From Paulinella micropora (taxonomy: Eukaryota > Cercozoa > Imbricatea > Euglyphida), in the NCBI GenBank assembly GCA_009731375.1, contig BJOX01000092.1, positions 341,709 through 405,708 of the forward strand: a stretch of DNA of 64,000 bases. The letters are read 5' to 3'. A program made the position numbers and the translations under genes. The first letter of the stretch is position 1. The number at the start of each line of letters is the position of its first letter. Below the pieces are notes generated by a model, which was not told where the DNA came from, did no database searches, and was given only the letters and a program-made list of their open reading frames with translations. Shown here piece by piece: positions 38,301 to 49,238 of the stretch.

Positions 38301-41125
38301 AAAAGTTGCGCCCGATCATGTTTATTAGTAGAAAGCTGTGTGCGGCGGAGCGAAATTACTGCACGCGACAGAGGGAGGCGTTGGCAGTAGTATGGGCTCT
38401 CAAGAGGCTCAGAGAATACTTGTGGGGAGGACCTCTATTCACGGTTAGGACCGATCATCACAACCTTCTTTGGTTGATGAATCATGAACAAACCGGCCGT
38501 TTGGCGCGGTGGCAAGCTTTCTTGTCATGTTTCAATTTCACGATGGTCTACTTACCGGGAAAGCGAAACGTAGTCGCTGATAGCCTTTCCAGGCTAGAGT
38601 TTCAGTCGGAGGTGTCGGCTCTCGTATCATCAGTGGAGATGATGGACCTGTCCACGGACAAGGTATACGAGGTGAGCCACATAGAGGCGATGCAGATGGC
38701 AAGAGGCGTTCGTTATGACCGCACGGGTCTACGATATAGTCCTCAAGGCCCGGAGCATGGCATATGCTGTGAGGCGCATGTTCTCGAAGACGCTGAGTGG
38801 TCTTATGAGGCATACGAGAACGCGAAGGCGAATATAAAAGAAGAGGAGGAGACGACTGAGGTCTGTACTGAACCTCCACAGGAAAATCGAAGCGAGCTTG
38901 ATGAAGACCCGGAAAGGGTAGGAGTAAGGTTGGAGGACGGTACTATTCATATCGCCTCGCCTACCGCGTGGAGGCAGCAACAGGCGACGGATCCGGAGTT
39001 CAAGGAGCTCATAACGTTATACAAGAACCCTAATGAGCTTAAAAAGACTCCACAGATCAAAGATCAGATGAAGGAGATGGCGTGGAGAGATGGGCTATTG
39101 TGGTACAAGGGCCAGCATGGCAAATTTGCATCACAGCCTGACAAATGGACTCTCTGGGTACCAGAGAAGTTGAGGCGCTTTATATATGTCGCAGCCCATA
39201 ACTGCCCCTTACTGGCACATCCGGGTCGACAAAGAACTCATTGGTTCATAGCGAGGCGATTTTGGTGGAAAGGGATGAAGGAGGAGATAGACAGGGAAGT
39301 GGACGCATGCATCCCATGCAAAACCACAAAGACACCGCTGAAGGCGAACTTTGGCCTGATCGGTACATTCCCGTTACACGCCGGGATGTTTGAATTTTTA
39401 CACATCGATCATGTGGGACCTTTCCCCGAATCGGCAGAAGGGTACAGATACCTTCTTACCGCAATAGATCGAGCCACCAATTATGTCTGGGTTGTTCCTG
39501 TTAAGGACGCTACAGGCAAGACAACTGCGGAGGCTCTGATCGATAGGATCGTCTCGCAGATCGGAGTGCCTAGAAAGATATGTTCTGATCGAGGTTCTGA
39601 CTTTAATAATGAAGTCATCGACAGACTATCTAAGTACTACGGGATGAAATGGCAATATGTTACTGCCTATAACCCGAGAGCGAATGGCAAGATCGAGCGG
39701 GTACATAGACCTCTCAAAGCCTCGCTTAAGATGTACTGTATGAAGAAGGAGAATCAGAGAGCCTGGGTGGAGGCAGCACCTTCATTTGCCTTTGCAATGA
39801 ACTGTCTACCCTCATCGGCATTAGGAGGAGCCAGGAGCTCAGTCTCGCCATATCAATTGGTTTACGGCCGAGAGCCTAATATCCCAACCTCACTTCTGCA
39901 TCCAAAAGACACTTGGGCAGATGAGGATGAGTTGTTCGGGATGAGACTAAGAGCGAAGATGGAGGCGGAACAAATAGTTGCGGCGCACAGGGAGGCGGAG
40001 CGCAGAAAGACTGACGCACAAGGAGTGCGACAAGCGCACTTAGATCAAGTCCGTTTCCAGGTTGGGGATATTGTACTCTTGTACCATCCTCAAGTCCCTA
40101 AGGGGGTTAGCTCTAAGCTGTTTACCCACTGGAAAGGACCATACCAGATCATGGAACAGATGGGACCTCTGAATTATAAGATCAGGGGTAGAGGGAAGGT
40201 GCAGATTGTGAATGTTCGAAGGCTGATCAAATATGACTCCTTCTTACTTGAGGATGAATCCGTTGAGGAGGCGTTGAAACGGATGAAGGAGGACTTCCAA
40301 GAGGTACCGCCTATACAGAAGGAGGATACCTTAGAGGAGGAGAATGCCTATCGGGCACCGGTCACGGAGAAGGAGGAGACCGAGAAGGAGAGTAAGGAAG
40401 ACTCAAACCGCAAAAGCGCGGCGGGGACTCAGTCTAAAGCCCCCATAGTCCGCGGCGGTACGAAGGAGAAGTTCACGGAGGCGCAGAGGAGGAGAGCGCA
40501 AAACGATCTCATCTTCGACCAACCGAGGAAGGTGGCAAGGTCGACGCGAGCGACGGATGTCCATGGAGGAGGAGGGGAGAAGGACACTAACCCGAACGCG
40601 GGTAATGTGGACATTCGACATGTGCGATGGAAGGAAGGAGAGGCGATTGCGGCCATCAAGTGGGTCCGAGACGCTTTTTATCTGTTGAGACCGGCAGAAT
40701 CTCATGTTGCCGATGACACTCTCTCAGATCTTTATCTCATGCGAGCTGTGGCGGTCCCGCAGACTACACGGGCAGCACGGACATCGAAGAGATCCTTAGC
40801 AGCAAAAACGATACAACCGGTACTCCATTTTTGGAGAAGCATGGACCCTGTTGAGGATCCAAAAGCTAGACAATATTTACCGGTGTACAAAGACGCGAAA
40901 AATCTCGAGACATGGGATGATACTATTACCCTTCGAGACAAAGACCACACTGCGTGGACTATTCAGTCACTGCCTAGAGGAGTGCTTGACATTCCTTTTG
41001 ACTTATCTTTGGGCGCCATCCCTAACAAAATATGGGACATTCTGGAGGAGTCGAAGTTTGACTTGACTTTTGTTGGCGGCCCGCCACCTGGCAAAGGGGT
41101 TCGCGCAAGGCGACGAAGGCAGTAA
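35378..41125 (+). CDS. Pol polyprotein of Ty3 element (protease, RT, RNase H, integrase)
   Basis: 1,915 residues from ATG 35378; the frame is open back to the gag stop at 35302. A retropepsin-like region near 165 has DTMANINIV where DTGA/DSGA is expected. RT spans about 640-880 with catalytic YIDD (804-807). RNase H begins near VVDTDASKFAIG (about 953). Integrase has an HHCC zinc region (about 1275-1315) and a D,D-35-E triad in LHIDHVGP, CSDRGSDF and NGKIERVH. A GPY/F-type module (HWKGPYQI) lies near 1585. The final 300 residues are unrecognised; I see no chromodomain. The polyprotein copies RNA into cDNA and integrates it. Stop is TAA. Confidence 0.93.
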   Translation: MPTVDEQDTNGSVPPRREGEGTQPHKPQGKHLLVHPSRANMINDANRKAKKAMEERKPKPKARSPPTKKQRTVPPPKDSIVSAIDTSTLGVPDSVQKTLEIPEAPETQEVKLAEKGGEREEDKELELRLKTLERKIHVLAASLHRPDALCYTDLFCETLQTTLKVGNDTMANINIVGQKFLNSHRTWVDKNIRKTKGTLKGVGSRTEITGIVTLIFKLKSGRVYRADLYVVPDYHGSILLSYDQLATMGAVIDCAARRVIYGVKNGEEEDINPMTATDSYEAFELSLATERKKLAFVHEATEAYVHPYVTVPEELTWTDHWETEMQAYTVTIPAWDRKSIDDLVVARNEEIICVAKQCPSLARFAEGGGADVHITNGYCYHAKVSDEKREAFVPRRKGRIPDTPADDIKTFITNFWGDVPTWPRSLTEVKKCLRTLFESNKPYTVILPYNEKAIWAQEIRDRLIDHPIPVPSRKQQLVVACRLGSREQSSAYKQKLRAQDKLKLIPQAFTCFDGFYTRKAPIQYANLIDMLVGLGHDDEPDTVTYERTGLDDLSEEDLSLEEDLAPLKEHKKMSEEDFQAAARKILEEGVGSEREKAFLKAKMEAYREIFDPPRAGGVKSDDFTAVIYKIPGAEPSPAPRRANLSIHEAKIAEENVRQLLDEDFIERSTSPIVSQPKIVPKPGGEWRLTINYARVNKVLEEERNPLPTLEEGRRVLRNAKFYSVIDLKNGFWQIPLDEKSRWLTAFVVGMEIYQWKVLPMGLKQAPGLFQKAMQKMLSGQYDDQSEDGFMRRRGQKAGEYAFCYIDDIIVYSNTMEEHIDHLSDVFRRIGAFGLKCNLKKCQLARTSVTYLGYEISHNRVSISREKREEIMSRQLPKNRTELHSFLAMAQYYSQFIPDWGATRAKLEKMIDFGDFEKWDEEALQAFNTLKDIIYKDPKDGGLVLMMPDFTKPFVVDTDASKFAIGAVLQQEDEEKKLRPIMFISRKLCAAERNYCTRQREALAVVWALKRLREYLWGGPLFTVRTDHHNLLWLMNHEQTGRLARWQAFLSCFNFTMVYLPGKRNVVADSLSRLEFQSEVSALVSSVEMMDLSTDKVYEVSHIEAMQMARGVRYDRTGLRYSPQGPEHGICCEAHVLEDAEWSYEAYENAKANIKEEEETTEVCTEPPQENRSELDEDPERVGVRLEDGTIHIASPTAWRQQQATDPEFKELITLYKNPNELKKTPQIKDQMKEMAWRDGLLWYKGQHGKFASQPDKWTLWVPEKLRRFIYVAAHNCPLLAHPGRQRTHWFIARRFWWKGMKEEIDREVDACIPCKTTKTPLKANFGLIGTFPLHAGMFEFLHIDHVGPFPESAEGYRYLLTAIDRATNYVWVVPVKDATGKTTAEALIDRIVSQIGVPRKICSDRGSDFNNEVIDRLSKYYGMKWQYVTAYNPRANGKIERVHRPLKASLKMYCMKKENQRAWVEAAPSFAFAMNCLPSSALGGARSSVSPYQLVYGREPNIPTSLLHPKDTWADEDELFGMRLRAKMEAEQIVAAHREAERRKTDAQGVRQAHLDQVRFQVGDIVLLYHPQVPKGVSSKLFTHWKGPYQIMEQMGPLNYKIRGRGKVQIVNVRRLIKYDSFLLEDESVEEALKRMKEDFQEVPPIQKEDTLEEENAYRAPVTEKEETEKESKEDSNRKSAAGTQSKAPIVRGGTKEKFTEAQRRRAQNDLIFDQPRKVARSTRATDVHGGGGEKDTNPNAGNVDIRHVRWKEGEAIAAIKWVRDAFYLLRPAESHVADDTLSDLYLMRAVAVPQTTRAARTSKRSLAAKTIQPVLHFWRSMDPVEDPKARQYLPVYKDAKNLETWDDTITLRDKDHTAWTIQSLPRGVLDIPFDLSLGAIPNKIWDILEESKFDLTFVGGPPPGKGVRARRRRQ

Positions 41126-41920
41126 GTGACATTTTTTTCTTTTATCACGCGTCGGACATTGAAAGCTGCATGTGGATTAATCTCATAGTGCCCATGTCAG
41201 ATCATGTCTTATTAAAATGTTTTTATACCATTGTTGTTACTTGGCATTTTTATCGCAACATATGAGTGCGAGGGTCAATCGGCAAATGGATACGACACCG
41301 TATAAGGGGATCGCTTGTGAGTTTAGCGATGGTGTTCCTGGTACGACCCTGCTTCAAGTATCCAGGGTGATGTTCTCAAAAAATGTTCTCATAGTAGACA
41401 TATTAAATTTTTTTCTTTGGATATACTTAATATCGTCATACCAGCACGGTCCGTCTCTACTTGTGTCGGCATATCGCATGGTCGGGCTCACTCACCCCGG
41501 CTTTGGATATAGTTATTAGGTCTGGCCCCCTAGTACTATATTAAGGTAACCGATTGAATACAAGGGTATGTTATTAAAAGACAATGTATTTACTGATCGG
41601 AAGTGTTTTTGGAGAAGGAGAAAAATTATAACGCTGCTTTTATTGCAATAGTAATACTATTTGTTCTTGACATACTGCCTCAGAATTAAGTTCGGGGGGG
41701 GACAACAAGTGTGGAAGGAGGAGTTTTTATTTACAAAAACGAGGCTGGAGATTTATAGTTGACTCGTGTCTGGCGTATGCGTTTTATATATCCACTGCAC
41801 CGTCTATCCGTGGGTTAATGCACTTAGTTGCGACACCCCGTAGCGTTTGTGCAGAAAAGAAATCAGCAATTATATGACGAAAATATTGCATATTTCCGTC
41901 AAAAAAACGGGAAGGGGTAC
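41126..41920 (+). other. Ty3 element 3' non-coding region
   Basis: AT-rich and without a coding pattern. It includes a G run at 41693-41700 that could be an internal purine tract, and the presumed polypurine tract directly before the 3' LTR (about 41901-41917). Confidence 0.6.
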
Positions 41921-42167
41921 TGTAGGCATCACCCCCCGGATAGCCGGTAAAAAGTATCCTTTTTCTGGTGTCAGGTGCACCTAGTTTTTTCCCATTATTT
42001 TCAATATCGTTTGGCAGGATTTGACCTAATGCCATTTTAACCTTGGTCTGTTGCCGTTTTCTTTTCGGCTTCACTGAGCTAATATAACGAGACATCATTC
42101 TCTTTTGGGGATTTGTGTCTGGTTGTATTACCGACTTTTTATTGAGCTATCTTCGGGGATTGTAACA
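41921..42167 (+). repeat. Ty3 element 3' LTR
   Basis: A 247-base copy of the 5' LTR ending GTAACA, followed by target duplication GTTC. Confidence 0.92.
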
Positions 42168-43805
42168 GTTCATGAGTGACTATGAAAACGGAGGCAAAAT
42201 CTACTCATTGAGTTTTTGTCCTTTTTCTACACGCCTTTTTTTTTATTGTAAAGAGCACATCTGAATCTACTGGGGGAAAGAATTTTTTAACTTTTGAATT
42301 TGTATTCTATTGTAAGAGTTAACGGTTACATGTATTTAAAAAGAAAATTACGTTTTTTATGATAAGACAAGGGGGGTGTGAAAATTTGGTGCGCAGTAGT
42401 TTAAGCTGCAAACTTTTTAAATCTACAAACCTTTTTGAATGCTGAATGATTTCTGACCATTTTTTGGAAAGAATTCCCGGAAATTCAATCGTTTTCTGTG
42501 GTGATTTGCGGGCCGATCGTGCTAGGAAAAGATGGCAGTCCAGAAATCAGAAAATGTGCATTGTATTTCTCAGCTTGAGAATCACGGTGCTCCTGTACTG
42601 ACACTGTGTTATGTAAATGAGTAGATATTAATAGCATGTGTTCAATTACTTGTGTTTAAGGATTTTTTATATCGATGTGTGTGGACAACAAACCATTTGA
42701 CCAAAAGCAGTGTAATGATTCTTCAAAGTCAGGCTGTGAGAGAAAAACAGTGTTTTCAGGTCTGATGCCTCCAGAGTGCTTTCAGTAAAAGTTATTGTTT
42801 TCAACTAAAATATACATTCAAAAAGGACTTCTGCACACTTCAAAAGGTACCTGGAGTGTCGAAAACATTATCCACAGAGATTCCAAGATGCATTTTTTGT
42901 GTTTTTAGAAAATTTCTGTTGACACTCCCAAAACTCATGAAGATTTTGAAAAAATCACATAAAATGACTTTTAGTAAGTATGTGAAAGGATTCCACTTGT
43001 TTCCTGACTAAAAAATAGCTAAACCTATTCAAAAGGCAGGATCATTTTTTTTTTCGAAGTGCTCAGTGGAACTACACATAATGCTCCTTCGTTTTTATTG
43101 ATTGAAACCATGCTCTATGACTTGGAGTTCAGTTTCCATAAGTTTTCTGGACATAATATTCACCCTCTCATTGAGTTTTAGAGCCGAGTTCACAGGATGT
43201 TTGAAAAAAAGTCCTGACATGGATTATCAAGTTCAAGTAGTTTCATAAGGCTTTATTGATAAAAAACGGATTGATACATCAATAAATGTGTACTAGCAAC
43301 TTCATAACTCAATAACTCTGCCTAGAACAGTCGCAAACTATCAAGAAGTCGTATTTGACCACCTTTTGAAGTATTGTTTTCCAAGGAATGATGCGCAGTC
43401 AAAGAGAAAAATTACTCAAGAATTTCTTAGAACATTATCAAATGAGACATGATAAACAAGGCTGCATAGTTAGATTACATAAAGAAAGTGAGTGTAAGAT
43501 AAAAAATAGCATTCGCTTCCTACTCTCTTTTTGTGTTTTTTGACACTTGCTTGAATAAAAAAATTTTTCGATAGCGTTGTGCCATCCGGACACTTTTCCA
43601 AAAAATTCGGGAAAATTTCCATCCAATATGGTGAAAAGCTGTACCAAACATCATTCGAGTCTTTTATAAAAACTACTTAATATTTCATACCGATTGATTG
43701 AAGATTCTGAAAGCTATTCACTTGAACTTTAATATAGTAAAGTTTGATAACTCGAATGGCAAAGCCGACACTAATGAACATCATAGGGCGATGAAATTAC
43801 ATATG

Positions 43806-43884
43806 TTTCCTTCTGTCTCAATAAAGACCAAGTGTCTGAAGTACAGAATGGGAACCCCTCCCCCGGCAACCTAGTAAAGTTAAA
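43806..43884 (+). mobile_element. Copia-type LTR, 3' part of the interrupted copy
   Basis: Aligns with 45847-45921 (TTTCCTTCTGTCT-AATAAAG, AAGTACAGAATGGGAACCCC). It is followed by TTGGGTTATGGAGCC, a plausible primer-binding site of the kind seen in copia elements (TGGTATCAGAGC-like). AATAAAG inside the LTR could serve as a polyadenylation signal. Confidence 0.75.
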
Positions 43885-45643
43885 TTGGGTTATGGAGCCT
43901 TGGTGGTGTTTCGTCTGCGTCAGCTATCTTCAGTCGAGTGGCAAACTGCAGTAAATGGGGGAGGTTAGGCGGTGGAGAAAAAGCTTCGAGTGGTCTTCAT
44001 CGTAGGAGACCTAGTGCTGCCACTACGGGCAATCGGGTGGCTAGTCGAGGGGTCTCGGGCTCCGTCTAGGACGATTCCTAGAGGTGGGAGTCTGATCGTC
44101 CGGGAACTTCGACACCTGGACGTGAGAGTGACGGTCGGAAAGAAAGTGGTTCCCACCGTAAAGATAAAGGCAGCATGATGGTCAGAAGGACCGCTGCAAG
44201 TCAAGGTGTGGCAGCCCCTCATCAAGGGCGACACCTGTGGACAATGTAATAATGTTTAAGGTCCAACATAAGGGAGTGCATGTTGGCACAAAGACTTGTT
44301 CAGTTGCCATGTTGGCAAAATTGTTGACAAATTTACCGGTGGTTCCGGACATTTTTTTCCAAAAGTTGGATGGGCAGCAGGTGGTGCTGTTCGCTGTTTT
44401 CGTTCCTGGCGTGCGCTGTGGTGTGTGCTGTGGCAGTTCGAGCAGTGCAGCAGTTTAGGGACATCGTGGGCATCGTTTTCTGCGTTTTTGGGGTAGTGGT
44501 TTGGACCTTTAAAGGACTTAGTTGGACATTGTTGGACTTTGGGAAAGCGAAAGAGGAAAATGTCGTTGTTAATGGACTGTGGTTAAGTTTTAGCAGGTGT
44601 TTTTCAGTATTATTATTTGCAGTCGGTGTTGGCAAGGTTTATGCATGCCTTTGGTGAGCAGCCTTCGTTTTTGGTGACGGTTGAACTTTAAGTTTTACTT
44701 GTAACTGTTGATGTCGGACGTGACATGAGGACTTTAAGCTTTGGTTTGGTAAGCAAAGGAAAGGGGGAAGTAAGGAGATTCCTTTCTTTTCTGTTGCTCG
44801 TGTTTCGGCAGGGCTTTGGTTGAGTTTGGGAAGCAGGAGGACTGCCAGTCGCCGTTTGCTGTGACAGTTCTGGACGTAGGGGGAGATCAACGTACGACAT
44901 AGAAAATTGTTTTTGTTTTGTTCCTTTGGGACCGGACAGTTCAAGTGTTGCTCTTCTCTCTCTCTTCTCTCCTTTCTCTTGGTCTTGCTGATGTGTGGCA
45001 AGGACTCTTAGACCCTTTTGTATTGCTCAGTTTATTTCCTTCTCTATTACATACATTAATGGATAAGGAGTTAGGGGGAGATACCTGTTTGTGTGTGATC
45101 ATATTTACATACGTGTTTGCTTTGGGCAGTTTGTGAGTATGAATTGCTTTATCGTCGTGGTTGTTGCTGCGAGTATGTGTGAGTTATTATTTGGCGGAGG
45201 AGATATACTCTTATGTGAGGAAGTTCGTTTGTTATGCTTATGAGTTGCTATATTGCCGAACTCCACTGGAGACGTAGGATAGCTCACTTGCTCATTTCAT
45301 TTTATTTTTACTAGTTTGTTCGTTGTGCTTGTCAACATCTCGTCCGTTTACTTGGTTGTGCTCATGACACTGTGTTGAATATACATTAGTGTATTGACGT
45401 TGACATATACATATATGTATCTTCACATTGCGTGTTGATCATTTTCCGTGCGAATGGTGTGGATTGCATAGTATGCGATATTGATAGTGATGTTGATGTG
45501 TGTATTGCTTAACGTTGTGTTTAAGGTATTGCTGTTTGAGTTGTGAACATATTTTATTAATTAACTTGTTTGGCTGTTGTCTGGCTTTATGACATTTACT
45601 ATGTTGGCTCATATTGGCCGCTATTCCTAAATAGGGGGAGCAA
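43885..45643 (+). mobile_element. Internal region of pol-less copia-type element
   Basis: Lies between the reconstituted 5' LTR and the LTR at 45644. It holds only short frames of no recognisable product, so the element is non-autonomous or heavily deleted. It ends with a purine tract AAATAGGGGGAGCAA directly before the LTR, as expected for a plus-strand primer. Confidence 0.6.
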
Positions 45644-45921
45644 TGGACAAATTTATTAATATAGTATTTAGTCATATCGGCCGATACATGTTTTACATAG
45701 TTATTAATAGTTCTGGTACTGGTGGCAGTCAGCTCCTTCATAGGACTGATCATTGCTTTACCTTTTATACTCAGTTGTATTTCCTTTATTTAAGTTTAGG
45801 CGGGTAGTTAGTTTAATTTGACTGAGCCCGTGTCTGGTTCAGTTTCCTTCTGTCTAAATAAAGACCAAGTGTCTGAAGTACAGAATGGGAACCCCTCCCC
45901 CGGCAACCTAGTAAAGTTACA
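45644..45921 (+). repeat. Copia-type LTR (shared by two tandem elements)
   Basis: 278 bases, TGGACAAATTT...AAAGTTACA. It has a purine tract on its left and a primer-binding-like TGGGTTATGAGCCTTGG (45933-45950) on its right. It therefore acts both as 3' LTR of the element to the left and as 5' LTR of the copia pol to the right. Confidence 0.8.
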
Positions 45922-46204
45922 TTGCTCGTCTAGTGGGTTATGAGCCTTGGCAGCGCTCGACTCTGGCACTGCAAGTTGAAGGGCTGAAGGAGAAGACCAT
46001 CGCCGACTGGGAGGCGACTGTCAAAAGGGTTGGTGCCATTCCAAAATTGGCACATTAAAAGGGAAGCTTTCGCACTGAGACCCTTTGGCTCAGTTTTGAA
46101 CGCATTGCTACCTGTCCGTCGTGGGACTGGGCCGAAGACAGCACTTGTCTCTTTGCTTTTCTTTAGGGAGTTAGAGTGAGAGAACTTTGAACTGGTTCGT
46201 TTGG

Positions 46205-48018
46205 GGTTTGACTTGAGTTTGGAGCAAAAACGCTTAGTGTGTCCAGTTTGGTAGCAGTTGTAGCATGTAACAGTTGCCGTGAGCCACCATTCCTGCTCTG
46301 AACCATCACTATTCCCATTACCTTCGCCCTTTTTCCCTTTCCCGTTCTTTGTCCATTTCTTATGTTTCTCTCTCTTTCCTCCTTTCTCTCGTCCCTCTCC
46401 CTCTCCTAGCAGTAGATTAGCTTACCCTCTCTCTTCCTCTCTTTCTCCTTCCTACGTTCCTTTCTGAGTCTCTTCTGCTTTGCTTCCCACAACACGTAAA
46501 TTTCTCTTGCCGACTCTACCATATCATCATGGGTTGGCCTGCTCACTGCTGCTAATCTATAATGATCGTTGAGGTATGCAGGCCCATAGGCCTCATGCTC
46601 TGCTAGCTTCTCTAACAACCCATTTACTGCTTCCTCTGGCTCAAAAGGCTTCCCTCTCAGGGCCTCTAGCCAGTTCTTCTGCAGTAGATGTTGTGTTAGA
46701 TACTCATCCATATCCTCTGTCGGTCTCGGTCTCATCTCTTTAAATGCTTTCTCCTCTATATATTTCGCCGCACCACTTAGATTACCGTATTTTTCTTTGA
46801 CAATGCCGACTTTCTCAAACGGGCAATGAACCTTTTTGTTGCGAAGAAATTGAATTACTTTCGATTCCGAGAATGCTGTCGTAACGAGAAGTTGGAACAT
46901 TCTGCAGCGATGCAGATTCTGCAGCGATGCAGATACTGCTGCTCTTCTCTGTATCTCTTCTTTCTCAGCAAGTACACATCCTTGTTGGTTCTTGTCATCG
47001 CTCTTTTCTTCTTTCTGTTCGCCCTATCCTCCAAGCTTTCTTCTCTTCCTTGTGAAGTCTTTCCAGTTGGCAGGTTTCTCTGTCGTTGTCTTCTGGTCTT
47101 GTGGTGTTTGGCTACCTCTCTGCCTCTGTTGTCGTGATTGTTGTGTCTCTGTTTCATCTTCTTCGTCTGATCCCTCCGGTGTGTCCACCTCGTGTGGTTC
47201 TCTCGGTTCTTCCATTTCTTCTGCTTTTCTCATCCTGTCTCTATCAAAACCATATTTCGTTTTTGCCGCTTTATGGTCTTGGAAAGCATCTTGAAACATA
47301 TCCCCGAGGGTTGTGCTAATACCGTAGGCATACTCCTCTATCTGATAATAGCAACTCTGCAAATCCTTTTTGTTTCCGCTAAACACCGGTGTGTGAGACA
47401 TCAATTGTCTCATGCTAATCGCATGGTGCCGAAATTCGTTTCCCCAGCGGCTCATAACCGTTGATTAGGTAATTACACGGTCACTCACGGACCTAATACC
47501 TTTACACTCCGGTTTGCTGAGGGACTCCATTGGAAGCCACGATGCCAATCGACATTGTAATTCGCAAGTAGATAGCAGAACTGACAAACTCAAAGGTAAT
47601 AATGAAACTGAAATAGAGTCCGCACGACTGTAATTATTACACAATGGTTATTGCCCAATCCTGAAATGCCAATATAGACCGTTACGTCCGTTACCATTAT
47701 TGACTAGAACTATACGGTCATTCGACTATACGAATAAATTACTTACCAGTCACAAAGCAATTACTAATAGTAAACGTAGTTATCCTACCAACGGTTGAGG
47801 ACTTTCTTACCTTTGCTATGTAGAGCACTTACATTATTCTCATGCACTAACCTAACGTGTTCTTTTGGGGTCTTTAGTGTCCCCTTGAGTCCCTTTGCAC
47901 CCAAGGCCAAAACTATCTCCCTCTGAAAGGTTTTGAATGGGGTTCTTCCATCATACTGTCCTTTTGCAGTCACACTGCCTTTGTTTTTGTCTGTGCCTCT
48001 TAGAGTACTGAAACTCAT
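46205..48018 (-). pseudogene. Gag remnant on the minus strand, with CCHC knuckle
   Basis: Minus-strand fragments in order: 48018-47785 (GQYDGRTPFKTFQREIVLAL), 47455-47024 (PVFSGNKKDLQSCYYQIEEY, then an acidic and basic tail), 46900-46406 (AAKYIEEKAFKEMRPRPTED, NWLEALRGKPFEPEEAVNGL) and a last frame with CYNCYQTGHTKRFC, a CCHC zinc knuckle (46224-46265). The order matches a retrotransposon Gag from N- to C-terminus. Frames change at least twice and stops intervene, so it is a pseudogene unless introns are present. It lies antisense to the copia pol, so it belongs to a different inserted element. Confidence 0.7.
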
Positions 48019-48150
48019 ACTGAGGTCTTACTGTCTTGTTTTCCTTGTGTAGATGTAGTAGTTGCAGCAGACCAGATTGTGCCACCGGCAAGTTTCGAAA
48101 GAAAGGAGCCAAAGGAGTTACTCTAATGAGGGGAGAAGTAGGAGAGGAGG

Positions 48151-48681
48151 ATGGAGAGGAAGAAGGATAAGTCTGAGGGGCTAGTCATTATGGAGGGTGG
48201 AGAGGATGCAATGGAGGGAGACATTGAAAGTGGGGAAAGAATAATTGCTCGTGAAGCTGAGCAAGAGGGCGAGGAGGAAAGTGAGCCCCAAACGGAGCAG
48301 CGTACTAGTGACAATAAACCCTTGGAACAACCCACTAGAGCCCGTTGGGGTGGGGGGGGGGGGGGGGGGGGCNNNNNNNNNNACCGACCCCACAACCCTC
48401 CACAACGCACTCTCACTAGTGCTCAACACCCCGACACCTCTACAGCAACAACTCCTGCCCTCACAACCTCACCACCCACGCAACGCGTGCAACCCTCACC
48501 ATTGCAACCAAAACCCTCGCAATCAAAAGTGAAAAAGAAACGGAAAGAACAAGAGAAACCGACACCCACACCCCCTCAGAACTCTAGACAGACAGAGAAA
48601 GAATCACCACATCCCACTACATCCACTCCTCAGAGCAACACAACAGGCCCACTAACCATTCGCTGTCAAGGGCTTAACTGA
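48151..48681 (+). other. Short uncharacterised frame with G run and gap
   Basis: An open frame that is acidic at first, then Pro/Thr/Ser/Gln-rich, broken by a poly-G run (48350-48371) and a 10-base gap. It has no recognisable domain. It may be part of the copia gag leader or a chance low-complexity frame. Confidence 0.3.
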
Positions 48682-49238
48682 AAGGGAGAGTAGTGTGGGG
48701 TTAAGTTTGGACAGGGGGGGAGTTGGGGTAAGGCGGGAGAGGAAGCAAAAAGGCTAGCGTATGCCGATTTGTGCGGGTACCATGCTCGCCAAGACCATCT
48801 ATTCCCGTCTATTGACCTCATACAAGACCCATCACGTCGCCCACGCCCTTCCCGCGACTTTCCATCAGAGAGTGAAATGATACGAATACAGAGAGAGAGG
48901 GAGGGAAAGGGGGCGAGTGTACAGCAAGTTTCGCTCAAAGATACGGCAAAACCTGGGAAGAAAGACTCGCTAAGTTCCGCAAATATCGGGGGAAAAAACA
49001 AGCAAAATGTTGAAAGCCCGGTAAGAAAGTAGTTAGTTCAGTTTCACGGAATGATGCTGTTTTGCCAGGGAATGAGGCAAGGACCGGCGGGACTAGAGCT
49101 GAATTGCATTCGATGAGGCTGTTGAGCATGTAGGAGGGACAAGAGAAGGGAAGTCTTGGCCCCCATCGCTACTGCCACAAGGTCCGTCCCCGTTAGACAG
49201 AGTAGGAGACAGTGTAGAATCACAAGCACAGCAAGCGA

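Larger units (their letters stand above)
31775..42167 (+). mobile_element. Complete Ty3/gypsy LTR retrotransposon
   Basis: LTRs 31775-32022 and 41921-42167 (TGTAGG...GTAACA, about 98% alike) are flanked by the 4-base duplication GTTC (31771-31774, 42168-42171). A primer-binding candidate TTGGAGTCACC lies at 32023 onward and a purine tract (AAAAAAACGGGAAGGGG) just before the 3' LTR. gag and pol are both open and in the same frame, separated by one UGA. The order RT, RNase H, integrase is that of Ty3/gypsy. Near-identical LTRs and open frames suggest a recent, possibly active copy. Confidence 0.93.
31756..43805. mobile_element. DNA transposon-like insertion with terminal inverted repeats (interrupted by Ty3 element)
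   Basis: The left end CATATGTAATT (31756-31766) and right end AATTACATATG (43795-43805) are perfect 11-base inverted repeats sitting exactly where homology between the two copies of the flanking LTR breaks. Without the Ty3 element the insertion is about 1.65 kb (31756-31774 plus 42172-43805). It is AT-rich and has no transposase-like frame, so it is probably non-autonomous. The target duplication is at most one to two T residues. Confidence 0.7.

Noticed and set aside
44370-44660. Small plus-strand ORF in the pol-less copia internal region
   Set aside because: Short, hydrophobic by base composition, overlapped by equal-length frames on the other strand; no motif.
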